Source: Lunularia cruciata (Eukaryota > Streptophyta > Marchantiopsida > Lunulariales > Lunulariaceae). Taken from it: a stretch of 64,000 nucleotides of DNA. Below are positions 1 through 11,039 of the stretch, in pieces (within the stretch, counting starts at the first letter, position 1; each line of letters starts with the position of its first letter). The stretch covers positions 2,581,303-2,645,302 of the forward strand of contig OX419759.1 of NCBI GenBank assembly GCA_948567375.1, read 5' to 3'. The translations under genes were made by a program, and so were the position numbers. The notes beneath the pieces were generated by a model. It did no database searches, was not told the DNA's origin, and worked only from the letters and a program-made list of their open reading frames with translations.

Positions 1-1860
1 TGTTGGTGCCAAATGGATTTGCTTACTAAGCTTATTGACAAATATCATGATTGTTATGTGACCTTGCTATGTCTTGGGCAAGGATGTGATGAGATCTAAG
101 CTCATGTGTTACCATCAAGTAGATGGGATGGGAAGTAGTTGAAGGACTTCATTTTTGGTTGTTGGCCTTATTACATTGGTAACTTTCACAATATCAAATT
201 CACAAACATCTCATGTCATGTTGGGCATCACCATTGGCATTGTAGGGTACCCAAGATCTTTTCCACACCCATGTGACCAGCAATTGGTAAGTCATGGGCT
301 TCTTGAAGGCACACAAGTTATAGATCACCCTTGGTTAGAACATAGATCCAATCCTCATATAATAGAAAGCCTTCCTTGAACAAGAAGGTGTTGTACTCCT
401 TACCATGTACTACAAGATGACATTGTACCATCTGAAAGAAGAGGTCTTGTTGTAAAGCAATCCTAAACTCAATTTGGACTTTTGACTTAACTGACACTAT
501 TGTAATTGCCACCATGATGAGAAAAATAGACTTCAAATCAAATTTTCATGATAAGGCATTGGGGATGACATGGAACTTGTCAAGTTTGTACTCAAGTTTA
601 AGGTCAAAAAACTATAGTTGCTCCTCCCATCAATGATGATGACTCTCCATTTGCTCCAAATATAATATTTGCAATAAGGGTTTGTGATTGGTTTACATGA
701 TCACTTCTTTCCCCTAGAGATAATATCTCTATACCTTGGTGGCATATACCATTGCTAGTTTTTCTTGATCTCAAGCAGAATAATTATTTTTTATGGTATT
801 TAGTCAATGAGACACGAAGGCAATGGGATGTATCTCATCAAAAAATTCTTACTATAACATGGCTCCAATGGCAAAGTTAGAAGTGTTGAAAATCACACAA
901 GGTAGTTGAGGATCATGTGGTCAAAGAATGGGTTTTGAAGACACATATGTTTCAGCTTTTGGAATGCTTCTTTTTGCTTGGAAGTCCATTAAAAGCTTGA
1001 GGTCTTTCCCAAGAGGTCAATCAATGGAGCAATCACATGGGCATTGTAGTAGATGAATTGTTGGTAAAAACTTGCCAATCTATTAAATATTTTTATTTTG
1101 GTGGTATCCTTTAAAGTAGGCTAATCAATAATGGCTTTGATTTTCTCCTCTTCCATCTTGATCTCTATGATGAGATCTTATGATCCAAGAAGGCAACTTC
1201 TTTTTGCCAAAAGGCACACTTTTACTTTGTGCAGTAAAAATTCCATTGACGTAGTCATGTTAGGACATCTTGTAGGTGATTTGCATGGTTTACCTCTATC
1301 TTAATATAGATTAAAATATCATCTAAGAACACTACCACATACTACTCCAATTGCTAATCCAACATCCAATGCATCTTATCCATGAAGACTAGTAGAGCAT
1401 TAGTGAGCCTAAAAGGTAGGACTCTCCATTCAAAATGCCCATACTTTGTGCAAAAGGTAATCTTTCACACATCCTCTCTATCAATGGGAATTTGCCAATA
1501 ACTAGTTTAGAGATCCAACTTGGAGATGTATTTTACTCCACTCAATTGATCTAGTAAGTCATAAATTCAAGGCAAAAGATATGTGTTCTTCACTATTTTT
1601 TTCTTGATGCCATGTTGATAAGTATAAAAGCAAAGTCCTCTATCCTTCTTTGGGACAAATAGTACCTGTGCTCCCCAAGGAGATGTATTATATCATATGA
1701 AATTCTTCTTCAACAACTTTGTCAATATTTTTTGAAGCTCATCCAACTCTTTTGGTAAGAGCCAATAGATTGGTCTAATCATTGGTATACTTCTTGGCAA
1801 TAGCTCAATCTTGAAGGGCATACCATGATCAGATGGTAATCCCTTTGGTAGATCATCCAA
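1..1860 (-). pseudogene. pol: E1 pol remnant: RT, RNase H, integrase
   Basis: Co-linear with the pol region of E4 (44544-47044). The integrase part lies at about 1-530, RNase H at about 640-930 and reverse transcriptase at about 1240-1860, reading right to left. No frame stays open across a domain, and the two ORFs at 155-379 and 318-536 are short fragments, the first antisense. C-to-T and G-to-A differences from E4 are common, as expected for old methylated repeats. It cannot encode a working polymerase. Confidence 0.75.
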
Positions 1861-2130
1861 AAACACATCTACAAACTCCTAAATTATTTGATCAAACATT
1901 GCTTGATGTGGCTTTTGGCACTCATCCAATTCTCCATGTATAATCAACTTAATCTGCATTTCAAACATAGGAATATCTTCCTCCAAAGCTTACTCTATGG
2001 CTACTTTACTAACAAACTTCCCATCTTGGAATTTACTATTCTTGGGTTTTTTATTGAAAAGTGCAAAACAACCTTATTGGTAATTCTTACTTTGGTGTTG
2101 TACTTGACTTTATAATTGGGTCCAATTAAA

Positions 2131-2472
2131 CTAAACCTGATGATGTTCAAGCCAAGGAAAACCTAGAATAACATCATAGTGTAGAGATACCACTATAGAT
2201 CTCATAAACTCCAAATACTCCTTGATCTTGAATGTAACAAGATGTGAGGTATAGAATGCAAAACCCTTTCTACCATCCGCTATCATCAATCTACTTCTAA
2301 TGATTGACTTGATAGGAAAACTCAATTCTTTTGCTAATTGCATGGACATGTAATTCTCTAAACTTCCAAAATCAACCAGAATCCTAAAATCACAATCAAA
2401 TATCATACCTTGCAAGTGAAGCAAACTTGCATAGATGGAGCCTTCAACCCTGTTGGAACTAATCAATTTCAT
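2131..2472 (-). pseudogene. E1 aspartic protease domain
   Basis: A 113-codon open stretch matching the retropepsin-like protease of Ty3 elements. The active-site loop reads ILVDFGSLENYMS, where the family normally has D-[ST]-G, so the second position is Phe. Downstream are the flap-region words MIADGRKGFAF and the C-terminal ILGFPWLEHHQV, which matches the usual ILGMDWL motif. The same domain is at 20084-20446, 47456-47812 and, degraded, at 8906-9133. It once matured the gag-pol polyprotein; it is now only an ORF inside a dead element. Confidence 0.75.
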
Positions 2473-2499
2473 AATAGGTGGTTTGAATTCTCCTACTAT

Positions 2500-3683
2500 T
2501 ATTTTGTGTTTCCTTGATCAGCATGCTCCATGAACTCCATTTGGGTGATTTGTCGGGGTTGTCTATTCTTGAGTGGACATTCAACAATATGATACTCACT
2601 TTAGTGAAATAAAAGCAATCGCTATTTTTCACAATCTTTCCTTATCTATAGTGCAAAGTGGTCTCCATTGGATGGCATTGATCTTCATTTGTGTCAACTC
2701 CTCAACCTGTGTGTAGAGTGTGGGTAGGTTTTGTGAAGGTCGAGGTCAAGGTCAAGACCAATTGGTTGAGTGCTTTGATTCCTTGGTTGCAATAGAAAGT
2801 TGTTGCAACCAAGGAATCAAAGCCCTCAGCCAATTGCATGGTTTCCTCCTAAGTGTTTGGGCTCCCACAAGGTCACTTCCAATTTGGTGCATGACTTTAA
2901 ATCCCTCACAAATGATCCAAAGCTTCACCATTCAATATATTTGGAATTTGCATTATGGTGTTCTTGAATTGAGGGATGTAGCTTCTAATGGAACCAATCT
3001 ACTTCAATTCTATCAATCTATCTCATGTGGCTTATGTGTCATTTATAGCTTAGAATTTCCTAATTATTATACTCTTGAATTCTTCCCATGTTGAGATTGG
3101 CATAACAAATTACTGTTCAGCTTGTTCCACTCAGAATCGCCATTCTAGTTTTACCACTTCATCCATTGGCTTGAAGCCAAGAGAATTTATCTCCATTCAT
3201 CTTAAAGATTTGTAGCTTCAAAATAACCTTCACAATCAAACACAAAATTCTCCATTGTGCACTCTTGCCTACAAATACCTTGGGCTTTGGAAATAAGATT
3301 CACTCCTCTCCTTCTTGAAATGGTGCTCTCTCTATATAATCTTGTTGTTGATGGTCTTGTTCTTCCAAAAATCAAGTAAGGTGCTCAATTTTTTATTGCA
3401 TAATAGTGATAATTTTGGGCATTGCCACCATGGCTACTATTTATCAAGTTGCCTATAATTGTCTAAGTTAAAATGTAGATGCAACAAGTCCACCATTCTC
3501 CATAAGCTATAATGGAAGTACCAAGGGTTCATCACACAAGATAATTATATTCAAAAATTCTACCCAAAGCATGAGATGTTGAATTGCATAAAATGATATT
3601 TGGGTGGTATATGGACACAAAAGATCCCAATGGTTTACCTAAAATGGATTTGGTTGTCCATAAACCACATCCATCCCATTCTT
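2500..3683 (-). pseudogene. gag: E1 gag remnant
   Basis: Co-linear with E4 gag. A decayed zinc knuckle lies near 2555-2600, where E4 has an intact CCHC. The core region with the WW...F words seen in E4 is broken by stops. A hairpin at 2761-2834 has been added in the middle compared with E4. No open frame remains that could encode a capsid protein. Confidence 0.65.
2761..2834. repeat. 32-bp inverted repeat inside gag of E1
   Basis: Arms at 2761-2792 and 2803-2834 are complementary except for 2 mismatches, with a 10-base loop (tagaaagttg). The same hairpin is in E2 at 20729-20802. E4 has only one arm at the matching place (near 48790-48835), so the other arm was gained in the ancestor of E1 and E2. 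Confidence 0.85.
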
Positions 3684-3695
3684 GCTCTGATATCA
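3684..3695 (-). other. Primer-binding site of E1
   Basis: On the minus strand this reads TGATATCAAGAGC-like and matches TGGTATCAGAGC, the complement of the plant initiator-Met tRNA 3' end, with one change. It sits one base from the LTR, the normal place, and fixes the minus-strand orientation of E1. Confidence 0.8.
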
Positions 3696-3696
3696 A

Positions 3697-4106
3697 TGTA
3701 AAAGACCAAGGAAAGAAATAGGAGAATGGAAGATCAAAGTAAAAGATCACATTGGGACTCTTGAATGAGGGAAAATTTGAATCCTAGCATGATCTTGGGC
3801 TTTGGTTTTATATGGAATCTAAAAGGCTCTCTCTCAAGAAGCTTCCTAAAAACTGTCTTCTTAGAATGCAAGCCAAGCTAATCATGAAGCTTCCTTCTAG
3901 AAGCTGCCTACTTCACATGCAAGCTAAGCTAGTTGAGAAGCTTACTCTTAGAAGTCACCATTTGGCATGCACATTACATGATACTTAGAAGGTACCAATT
4001 AGCTTCCTAGATGCTTCTAGAATATTCTTATAATTCTTGGCTAATTTGGCCTATTTTTTACTTTTCTAGTCTTGACTAACTTGTCTATAAACTCCATATT
4101 TTTACA
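3697..4106 (-). repeat. 5' LTR of E1
   Basis: Starts TGTAAAAGACC and ends in TTTTTACA on the plus strand, the same family as the LTRs at 21647-22111, 38677-39100 and 50444-50866. It carries the characteristic run of roughly 60-bp units rich in AAGCTTC, and a perfect three-unit heat-shock element at 4014-4028. The right flank is R2-like sequence, so E1 lies inside a fragment of that element. Confidence 0.85.
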
Positions 4107-4534
4107 AAGAGCAAAGATGTGCTCTAGTATCCCAAGGAATGGACAAGTCAACTAAGAGAGAAGGTCGCATATGTTGACACTATTGCTCCATCAAGAAAGA
4201 TGCAAGTGTCTAGTCCAATCAGTAGTTAAGGAATCAAGGGATGGAAGGTCATCTTGTACCCATATGGATAGACCATCTCTTGTCTTCCACAATAACATTT
4301 GGAGAGAAAAGGATCACTCCTTGATATATGTAAAGTATGTCTCTAAAATTGGCCTTTTAGCAACCACAAAATGGAAGGGAAGTAGGGGTGCACAAAGAGA
4401 CCAACTACCCAAAAATACTTTAGGCGCTATCTACTCCATATATAGTTGGCCTACTCCTCCGCACAAGAAATACATATCACATTACAACACTTTTGATTGT
4501 TATGATAAAGCTATCGTAATTCATATACCCTAGT
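4107..4534 (-). mobile_element. R2-like non-LTR fragment next to E1
   Basis: Matches about 26337-26700 of the R2-like element at 25448-29165, in the same orientation. The stretch is the segment between the reverse transcriptase and the CCHC/endonuclease domain. Similarity fades after about 4460. The open frame on the plus strand here (4171-4533) is antisense to the element and is not a gene. Confidence 0.7.
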
Positions 4535-4864
4535 TTATTGACCCCACAAGGAGATGTTTTTTTTATCCATGCATTGCACACCATGAAACACTTGAAGGTC
4601 TTTATCTGGAAAGTCAAACAAGCTAGGTTGCCATAAAATTTAACCTCTTGTGAAGGAAAGTGGGAAGAGGTTTAAGTTTTATCATCACTGGTTGGAATCT
4701 CAAAAATAAGTAATCATGTTGTAGTTGCACTTTCACACTTGAATCATGCATATTGGAACTTTCTAGTAAGCTAGTTTGAATAGAAGAAACTATGATAAGT
4801 TTTTGCTTCACCCATTCCTTATTGAATCATAATCAGCCATACATAGAATCGCTTATTAACCAAT
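4535..4864. other. No gene seen
   Basis: AT-rich sequence also present in the duplicate block at about 22541-22872. No motif or open frame worth calling. Confidence 0.6.
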
Positions 4865-5470
4865 TGTTGAAAGTTTAACATCATGATAACCTGATGATGT
4901 AGATAGAGGCAATATGATCATTTAAGTTTTGAATTTGATAAGATCTTAAACTCAACATTTGCAAGGGTTTTCATGTGATGTTATTTTCATTTTTTTAATG
5001 TTTAATAGTTATTTATGTTGCAATTATGTTGAAAATTGTAGTGAAACTTAATTGAATCTGCACATCATTACAAAACATAAGAAGCATTAAAAGATGCACA
5101 AAACACTTCTACCACCTTCTTCTTATTTCAAATCTAGTCACATGGAATGAGGAATGGATTACCTACATGCTAGTACATAGGTTCTAAGCTAATGTAATGG
5201 AACATTTGGTCATGTTGTCTGGCCATACCTCCCCTAACTGCTGCTCTCAAATCCTCATTACTCAAGTTTTCTTGACTTTGCCGCCAACATCTTGATCAAA
5301 TGAATGGCAGATTTCTCACTATAATTAGGACCTATATGTAACCTACTAACTAGTACCACCATAGAGTACTGGTTCTAAATACAAACCCTAACCTAGAGTA
5401 TAAGGTACAAGCTTTGTCAACCTCAACCACCACATACCATATTTACTACCATTGAAATTCAATTTCAACA
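4865..5470 (-). repeat. Copia-type LTR (C2)
   Basis: Bounded by TGTTGAAA at the left and TTTCAACA at the right, perfect terminal inverted octamers as expected for an LTR. It lies just 3' of the minus-strand copia RNase H at 5875-6120, where a 3' LTR belongs. The partner 5' LTR is missing. A shortened copy starts at about 22873 in block A'. Confidence 0.65.
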
Positions 5471-6960
5471 TTCTGATTATTCAAGAATTGGTAGTACTCT
5501 AATTGAACTTCTAAACTTATAAAACTTATTTCTTAGTAAAGCTTTCATAAAAATATATGCAATCTGATTGTTGGTGTTGATATAGCTAAAACAGATTTAT
5601 TGTTTTTCTTGTTGCTCTTTCACATAGTGATTCTAGATCTCTATGTGCTTGGTTCTCTTGTAATGTTTTGGATTATATAGCAACTTGATAGTACATGCAT
5701 TGTCATTGTACATCAAAGTTGTACCATCTTGTCCAAATTGTAGTTCCTTGAGTGACCTTCAAAGCAATTTAGCTTCTTTTGCAGCTAAACATATTGCTAT
5801 GTACTCTACATTTGTAGTAGAAGTAATAGTGCAATGTTGTCATTGGCTGCTCCAAGCTAGTGGTCATCTATTTATCATGAATGTGAAACCATTATATGAC
5901 TTCTATTATCTATGTCACTGGCCAAATCAGCATCATAATATCCAACTAGTATATTAGCAGTGTCAAAAACTACACTAAATTCTAATCCATAACCAAAGTA
6001 CCTTTGAGGTGATTGAAAATTCTCTTCATTATAGTCTTGAGATGAAGCATTAGAACTGAACTTTACCACTATGCTAATAGTATAAGCTATGTCAGTTATT
6101 GTACATCTCATAGCATCCATTAGACATCCTATTTGTTCTTACTTGTTGCTCTAAATCTGTTTTGTTTCTTCTACTTCTAATCTAACATTTGGATTTATAG
6201 GAATAGCAATTGGATATGTATCTCTAAGATGGAATTTTTTAAGAATTGACTTTATATATCTTTCTTGAGTCACAACAAAGAAAATCTCAAAATTAGATTT
6301 TGAGATTTTCTTTGTTGTGACAAATTTGAAGTCCTACCTAACACTCTACTTCTCTATGTGTAACTTTAAACTCTCTACCAACTTGATATAACATGGTAGC
6401 AACATGAGATTTATATTTTCCAAATATCAATTTATTGCCTGCAAAGATAATGAGGATTATCTCATCTCCATAATACACAAAAGGATAAAAAAACAGATGG
6501 TTCCAACCCATACTTCACTAAGAAGTAATAAGACTTTTGGTTCTACTTCCTTGAGGCTTGCTTCAATCCATAAATGCTCTTCAGAAATCTGTAAACACTC
6601 TCTTCTCCTTTCCAACTTCCATATATTCTTGTGGCTACTCCATGTAAATTTCCTCATACAAATCCCCATTAAGAAAAGTTTCCATGATGCCAAATTGAGC
6701 CATCTCCATGCCTTCCACAACAACTAGTGAAAGAACAAATTTGATGGAATCAAACTTGACTATTAGAGCAAATTTCTCCTCATAATCTATTCTTGCAAGC
6801 TGTGAATATCCCTTGGCTATAAGTATAGCTTTGTGCCTTGAGATGTTATCCTTAGTATTAAGCTTGGTTCTATAAACCTACTTATATTCTATTGTTTTCT
6901 CCTCTTTGGTAATGTTGTTACTTTCAAAATCTTGTTTTATTTCAATGACTTGAATTCCTC
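5471..6960 (-). pseudogene. pol: Copia (Ty1) pol remnant C2: RT and RNase H
   Basis: RNase H at 5875-6120 shows ANILVGYYDADLASD, matching the copia motif LVGYSDADWAGD. Further right, frames at about 6457-6723 contain METFLNGDLYEEIYME, matching the copia RT word VKTAFLNGDLEEEIYM. Domain order on the minus strand is RT then RNase H, typical of copia. Stops and frameshifts are dense. A palindrome at 6269-6321 interrupts the RT/RNase H junction. Integrase and gag are not seen, so this is a 3' fragment. Confidence 0.8.
6269..6321. repeat. Perfect 25-bp palindrome, 3-base loop
   Basis: Arms 6269-6293 and 6297-6321 are exact reverse complements, separated by TAG. The duplicate block at about 23425-23465 has only the right-hand arm with a few changes, so the left arm was created after or during the duplication. 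Confidence 0.95.
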
Positions 6961-7013
6961 ATCCATGGCCTTCACCCCCTCAAGTGTTGAATAACCACTC
7001 AGAGTAAGAGAAG

Positions 7014-7202
7014 GTGAAGGTCCCCATGCGATTTGAGATCAGTCAAGATCAGCTAGTGAAAATGACTGAAGATGCAACTAAGAAGGTGAAGACCACGTCA
7101 TATGAGTTGTGGTTGCAAGTATATAGCTTAAAAGGTAAAACATATGAAGATGAGGAGATGGATAGACTATCAATTAAGCTTAGAGAACATGCTAATACAT
7201 AA
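7014..7202 (+). CDS. Short ORF of unknown function in block A
   Basis: A 62-codon frame rich in charged residues (for example MTEDATKKVKTTSYELW). The matching stretch in block A' (about 24157-24345) is very similar in DNA but has lost bases near 24255 and is out of frame. The sequence does not look like copia pol, and the orientation is opposite to the copia remnant beside it. It may be a scrap of a host exon or a second ORF from another repeat. No family recognised. Confidence 0.2.
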   Translation: MKVPMRFEISQDQLVKMTEDATKKVKTTSYELWLQVYSLKGKTYEDEEMDRLSIKLREHANT

Positions 7203-7356
7203 TTTACCGAATCACGTGACACCTTATTGCTAAAGATAGCCGATTATAAGACTAAACTAAAACCCATATCAACAATAAATAAATAATCCAGTTAAAGAAC
7301 ATTTATGTGGACAGAAACATAATGAGAGAGAATAAAATAAAAGAACATCAAGAGTC

Positions 7357-7716
7357 CTTTATCTAAGAAATATCTAAGAAACTTCTTTGTATCTTCCATG
7401 TATTGAGTAACATGTATGCCAAGTAGACATATTCTAGAAGCAAGCTTCTTAAGAAGCTTCTCAACTAGCTTAGCTTGCATGTCAAGTATGGCTTGTAGGA
7501 GAAGCTTATTTGGAAGCTTCCTTATTGGCTTAGGTTGCACTCCAAGAAGGCGGCTTATCGTAGGAAGCATCCTTGGGAACTTCCTAAGAGCCTTATATGT
7601 TAAATACCAAATCCCAAGCTCATATTAAGCATTTAGAGATTCTCTCATTCAAGAGTCCCAATGTGATTTTCCATTCTAGTCTTCCATTCTCTTACTTCTC
7701 TCCTTGGTCTTTTACA
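7357..7716 (+). repeat. Truncated 5' LTR of E3
   Basis: Aligns with the 3' part of the 12349-12792 LTR and ends in GGTCTTTTACA. The U3 start is missing. The AAGCTTC-rich units are present at about 7435-7570. Confidence 0.75.
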
Positions 7717-7717
7717 T

Positions 7718-7729
7718 TGGTATCAAAGT
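7718..7729 (+). other. Primer-binding site of E3
   Basis: TGGTATCAAAGT, two changes from TGGTATCAGAGC, one base after the LTR end. Confidence 0.75.
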
Positions 7730-7739
7730 AGAAATAGGA

Positions 7740-8840
7740 TAGATGGAATTTATGGACCATCAAATCCATCTTTTCCAAAGCATTGAGATCTTTGTATCCA
7801 TGTACTATCCAAGTATTACTTCATGCAATTCATCATTTCATGCTTTGAGCATAACTTTTTGAATATGATCACCTTGTTTGATGAACCAATGATACTTCTA
7901 CTTGTAATTTATAGAGAGAGGTGAACATGTTGCATCTATTTTTTAACTTAAATAATTACATATACATTGATAGAGTAGAAGCCATGGCAAAAATGCCCAA
8001 AGTTGTCATTGTTATACAATAACAAATCAAGGACCTTATTCAATTTTTGGAAGAGAGAGGTCATCAACAACAAGAGCAAGTAGAGAGAGCATCATTTCAA
8101 GAAGGAGAAGAGAAAATCCACTTTTCAAAGTCCAAGGTATTTGAAAGAAATAATCTCTTGAGTGTTGTGGAGAATTTTGTTTTTGATTGTGAATGTTATT
8201 TTGAGACTAAAAATCTTCAAGATAAACTAAGCCAAATTTTTAGCTTAAGCCAATGGGATGAGTGGCAAAACTATGGTGGTGATTTTGAGTGGAGCAAGCT
8301 CAATGACAATTTTTTGGGCCAATCTTCACATGAGAAGAATTCAAAAGCACAATAATTGGGAGATTTCAAGCATAAATATTGCACAAGTCACACAAGATAT
8401 ATTGGAAAAATTGGAAAAAAAATTGGTTCTACGAAAGGCTACATCACTCAACTCCAAAACACCATAATATAAATTTTAGGGATATTAGAAGTTGAAACTC
8501 TATGTTGATTTTTGAGTGCTTGAAGTCACATACCAAATTGAAGGTGATCATAGAAGAGCACAAATACTTGGAGGAATGATGCAATTGGCCAAGCGCTTTG
8601 ATTCCTTTGTTGTCACAACTTGGTCTTGACCTCAATCTTCATAGAACCTACTAAAATACATGGGTGGAAAAGCCAGCACATATGGAGATTGATGTCATCC
8701 AACGATGACCACTTTGGCACTACAAAAAGAGAGAGATTACAACAAAATAATGGTTGCTTTTAATGTTGCCAATTTGGATATTGCATTGTAAAATTCAAGT
8801 AAAGAATAAACAACCTTCACAAATTGCTCAAATAGAATTC
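7740..8840 (+). pseudogene. gag: E3 gag remnant
   Basis: The longest frame, 8047-8355, starts EERGHQQQEQVERASF and includes WQNYGGDFEW, which aligns with the capsid-like region of E4 gag. A decayed zinc knuckle follows at about 8755-8800, with stops where E4 has an intact CCHC. There is no hairpin at the site where E1 and E2 carry one (about 8580-8630). Confidence 0.65.
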
Positions 8841-8905
8841 ATGGAATGTGATGATCAAGGAAACAAAAAATCTTAATAGAAAATATTGAGCCATCTATTG
8901 AAAAT

Positions 8906-9235
8906 TTGATTAGTTCCAAGGGGATTAAAGGCTTGACCCATACAAATCTTTTTCACTTACCAAGTATAACATTTGATTATGGTCATAGGATTTTGGTTGA
9001 TTTTAGGACTTTAAAGAATTGCATGTTCATGCAATCAGCCAAGGAATTATATCTTCCTATCAAGCAAGTATTTGCAAATAATTTGATGATGGTAGATGGT
9101 AGAAAGGATTTTCATTGTATACCTCACATCTAATTATATTCAAGATTAGAAAAAGAATATTTGGAGTGTATGAGATTTTTAGTAATATCTCTACACTATG
9201 ATGCCATTCTAGTCTACCTTGGCTGAAATAGTATT
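8906..9235 (+). pseudogene. E3 protease remnant
   Basis: Reads RILVDFRTLKNCMFMQ, so the catalytic Asp is present but D-F-R replaces D-[ST]-G. The frame ends at 9133 and the remaining third lies in other frames. Confidence 0.65.
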
Positions 9236-9489
9236 AATTTCAATTTGATTGGACCTGATGATGAATTCAAAAACTACATCAAGGTAAAAATTATTGATTA
9301 GGTTATGTGTCATTTTGAGTAAGACATCTAAGAATAGTCAATCCCAAGATGAAAATTTTATTAGTAAAACAACCATAGAGCAAGCTTTGGAGGTAGATAT
9401 TCCTATTTTTGCAATGTGTATCAAGCTAATTATGCGCATGGAAAATCTAATGAGGGCCAAGAGCCTCATCAAGCAATGGTTAATTGGAT

Positions 9490-10740
9490 AGTTCAAAAGT
9501 TTGTAGATGTGTTTTAAGATGATCTGCCAAATGGATTATTCTTTCTTTTTGGTATACACTTCAAGATTGAGTTATTACCAAGAAGAATTCTAATGAATAG
9601 ACCAATCTATTGACTGTCACCAAAAGAGTTTTGAACAACATTGATAAAGTTGTTAGATAAAAATTTCATATGGCATAGTACATTCCCTTGGGGAGCATCA
9701 AAAGGATAGAGGACTTTTCTTTTGTATTCATTATCATGATCTAAACAAACAAATTTTGAAGAATGCATATTCTTTGCCTCAAATTGATGACTTGCTAGAT
9801 CAATTGAGTAAATTTTTTGCATGATATTTTTCCAAGTTGGATCTTTGAAGTGGCTATTAATAGATTCTTGTTGATAAGGAGAATTGACAAATGACTACCT
9901 TTTTCATAAGGTATGGGCATTTTGAATGGACAGTTCTACCTTTTGGGCTCACTAATGCTCAGAGATTCTTATGGACCATATGCATTGGGTATTGCTTGTG
10001 CTATTGGATCAATACATGATGGTGGTCTTGGATGATATTTTAATCTATAGTGAGATAGTTCCAAAACATATGAATCACATACAAGAAATCCTCAGATAAC
10101 AACATCAATGGAAGTTTTATTGCACAAAGTCAAAGTGTACCTTTTTTGGTGGAACAAAGTAACCTTCTTGGGTCATAAGGTCTCATTGGAGGGGATCAAC
10201 ATGGAAGAGGAGAAATCAAGGCTATAACTAATTGGCCTACACCAAAGGATGACATAAAAGTGTGGCATTTAATGGATTGGTAAGTTTTTACCAGTGGTTC
10301 ATCCACTACTATACTCATCTAGTCACACCATTGACCAATCTCTTAAGGATGACCTCAAGCTTTTAGTGGACCACCAAGCACAAAGAGGCATTCAAGAAAC
10401 TGAAGCATATAGTGTCCTCATGACCCATCCCTCAACCATATGATCATCAACTACTTATATGATTGATTTTGATGCTTCTTACTTTGCCATTGGAGTTGTG
10501 TTGCAACAAGAATTTCTATATGTTAGATCCCATTGCCTTTATGTCTCAACAACTAAAAACTACAAAAAGGAAATACTCTACTTGAGATTGAGAACAACTA
10601 GCAATGATATATACTACCAAGGTATGGAGACATTATCTCTAGGGAAAAAAGTGATTATGCAAACCAATTACAAACCTTTGTTACATACATTAGATTTGGA
10701 GTTCATGAAGAGTCAACACCATTGGTAGGAGGAACACTTA
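9490..10740 (+). pseudogene. pol: E3 reverse transcriptase and RNase H remnant
   Basis: RT words are visible in pieces: [17 protein letters not shown] near 9910-9960 and [10 protein letters not shown] near 10022-10051, with the catalytic DD at 10031-10036. RNase H is in the frame 10459-10728, MIDFDASYFAIGVVLQQEF, matching the Ty3 RNase H start. Multiple frameshifts separate the parts. Confidence 0.75.
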
Positions 10741-11039
10741 TAGTTTTTTGACATCAAGCTTGAGTACAAGCCCACAAAGTTCCATGTCATCCTTGATGCC
10801 ATATCACAATGACCAGATTTGAAGACTCTTCTTGAATCTATAATCATGATATCAGTAACAATAGTGTCAATTGACTTGAAGGTCCAAACCAAGTTTAGAA
10901 CTACTTTATAGCAAGACCTTTTCTTTCAGTTGGTACAAGGTTGTCTTACAACATATGAAAACGATTATAATCTCTTATCAACACTCAAAGACAAAATTCT
11001 ATACTACAAGAACCACATCTATGTTATAGCTATGGATGA

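Larger units (their letters stand above)
1..4106 (-). mobile_element. Ty3-type chromovirus E1 (3' end outside window)
   Basis: A minus-strand LTR retrotransposon. From right to left it reads 5' LTR, primer-binding site, gag, protease, reverse transcriptase, RNase H and integrase, the Ty3/Metaviridae order. The frame is broken in many places and only the protease is open for over 100 codons. The integrase C-terminus, chromodomain and 3' LTR would lie left of position 1. The closest relatives here are E2 (16437-22111) and the better preserved E4. Chromovirus status is inferred from chromodomain remnants in E2, E3, E3b and E5. Confidence 0.85.
1..7356. repeat. Segmental duplication, block A
   Basis: This block matches 17975-24491 in the same order and orientation: chromovirus E1, an R2-like scrap, a copia remnant and a short ORF. 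Similarity runs across element boundaries, so it is a duplication of the whole nested block and not separate insertions. Block A continues left of the window. Its right edge lies where both copies read about aagaacatcaRgagtc. Compared with block A', block A keeps about 0.9 kb of copia sequence (roughly 5190-6080) that A' has lost, and it has gained a palindrome at 6269-6321. Confidence 0.85.

Noticed and set aside
155-379. 74-codon plus-strand ORF, also at 18129-18353
   Set aside because: Antisense to the integrase of E1/E2; its conservation reflects the block duplication, not a gene.
4171-4533. 120-codon plus-strand ORF, also at 22176-22538
   Set aside because: Antisense to the R2-like linker; same explanation.
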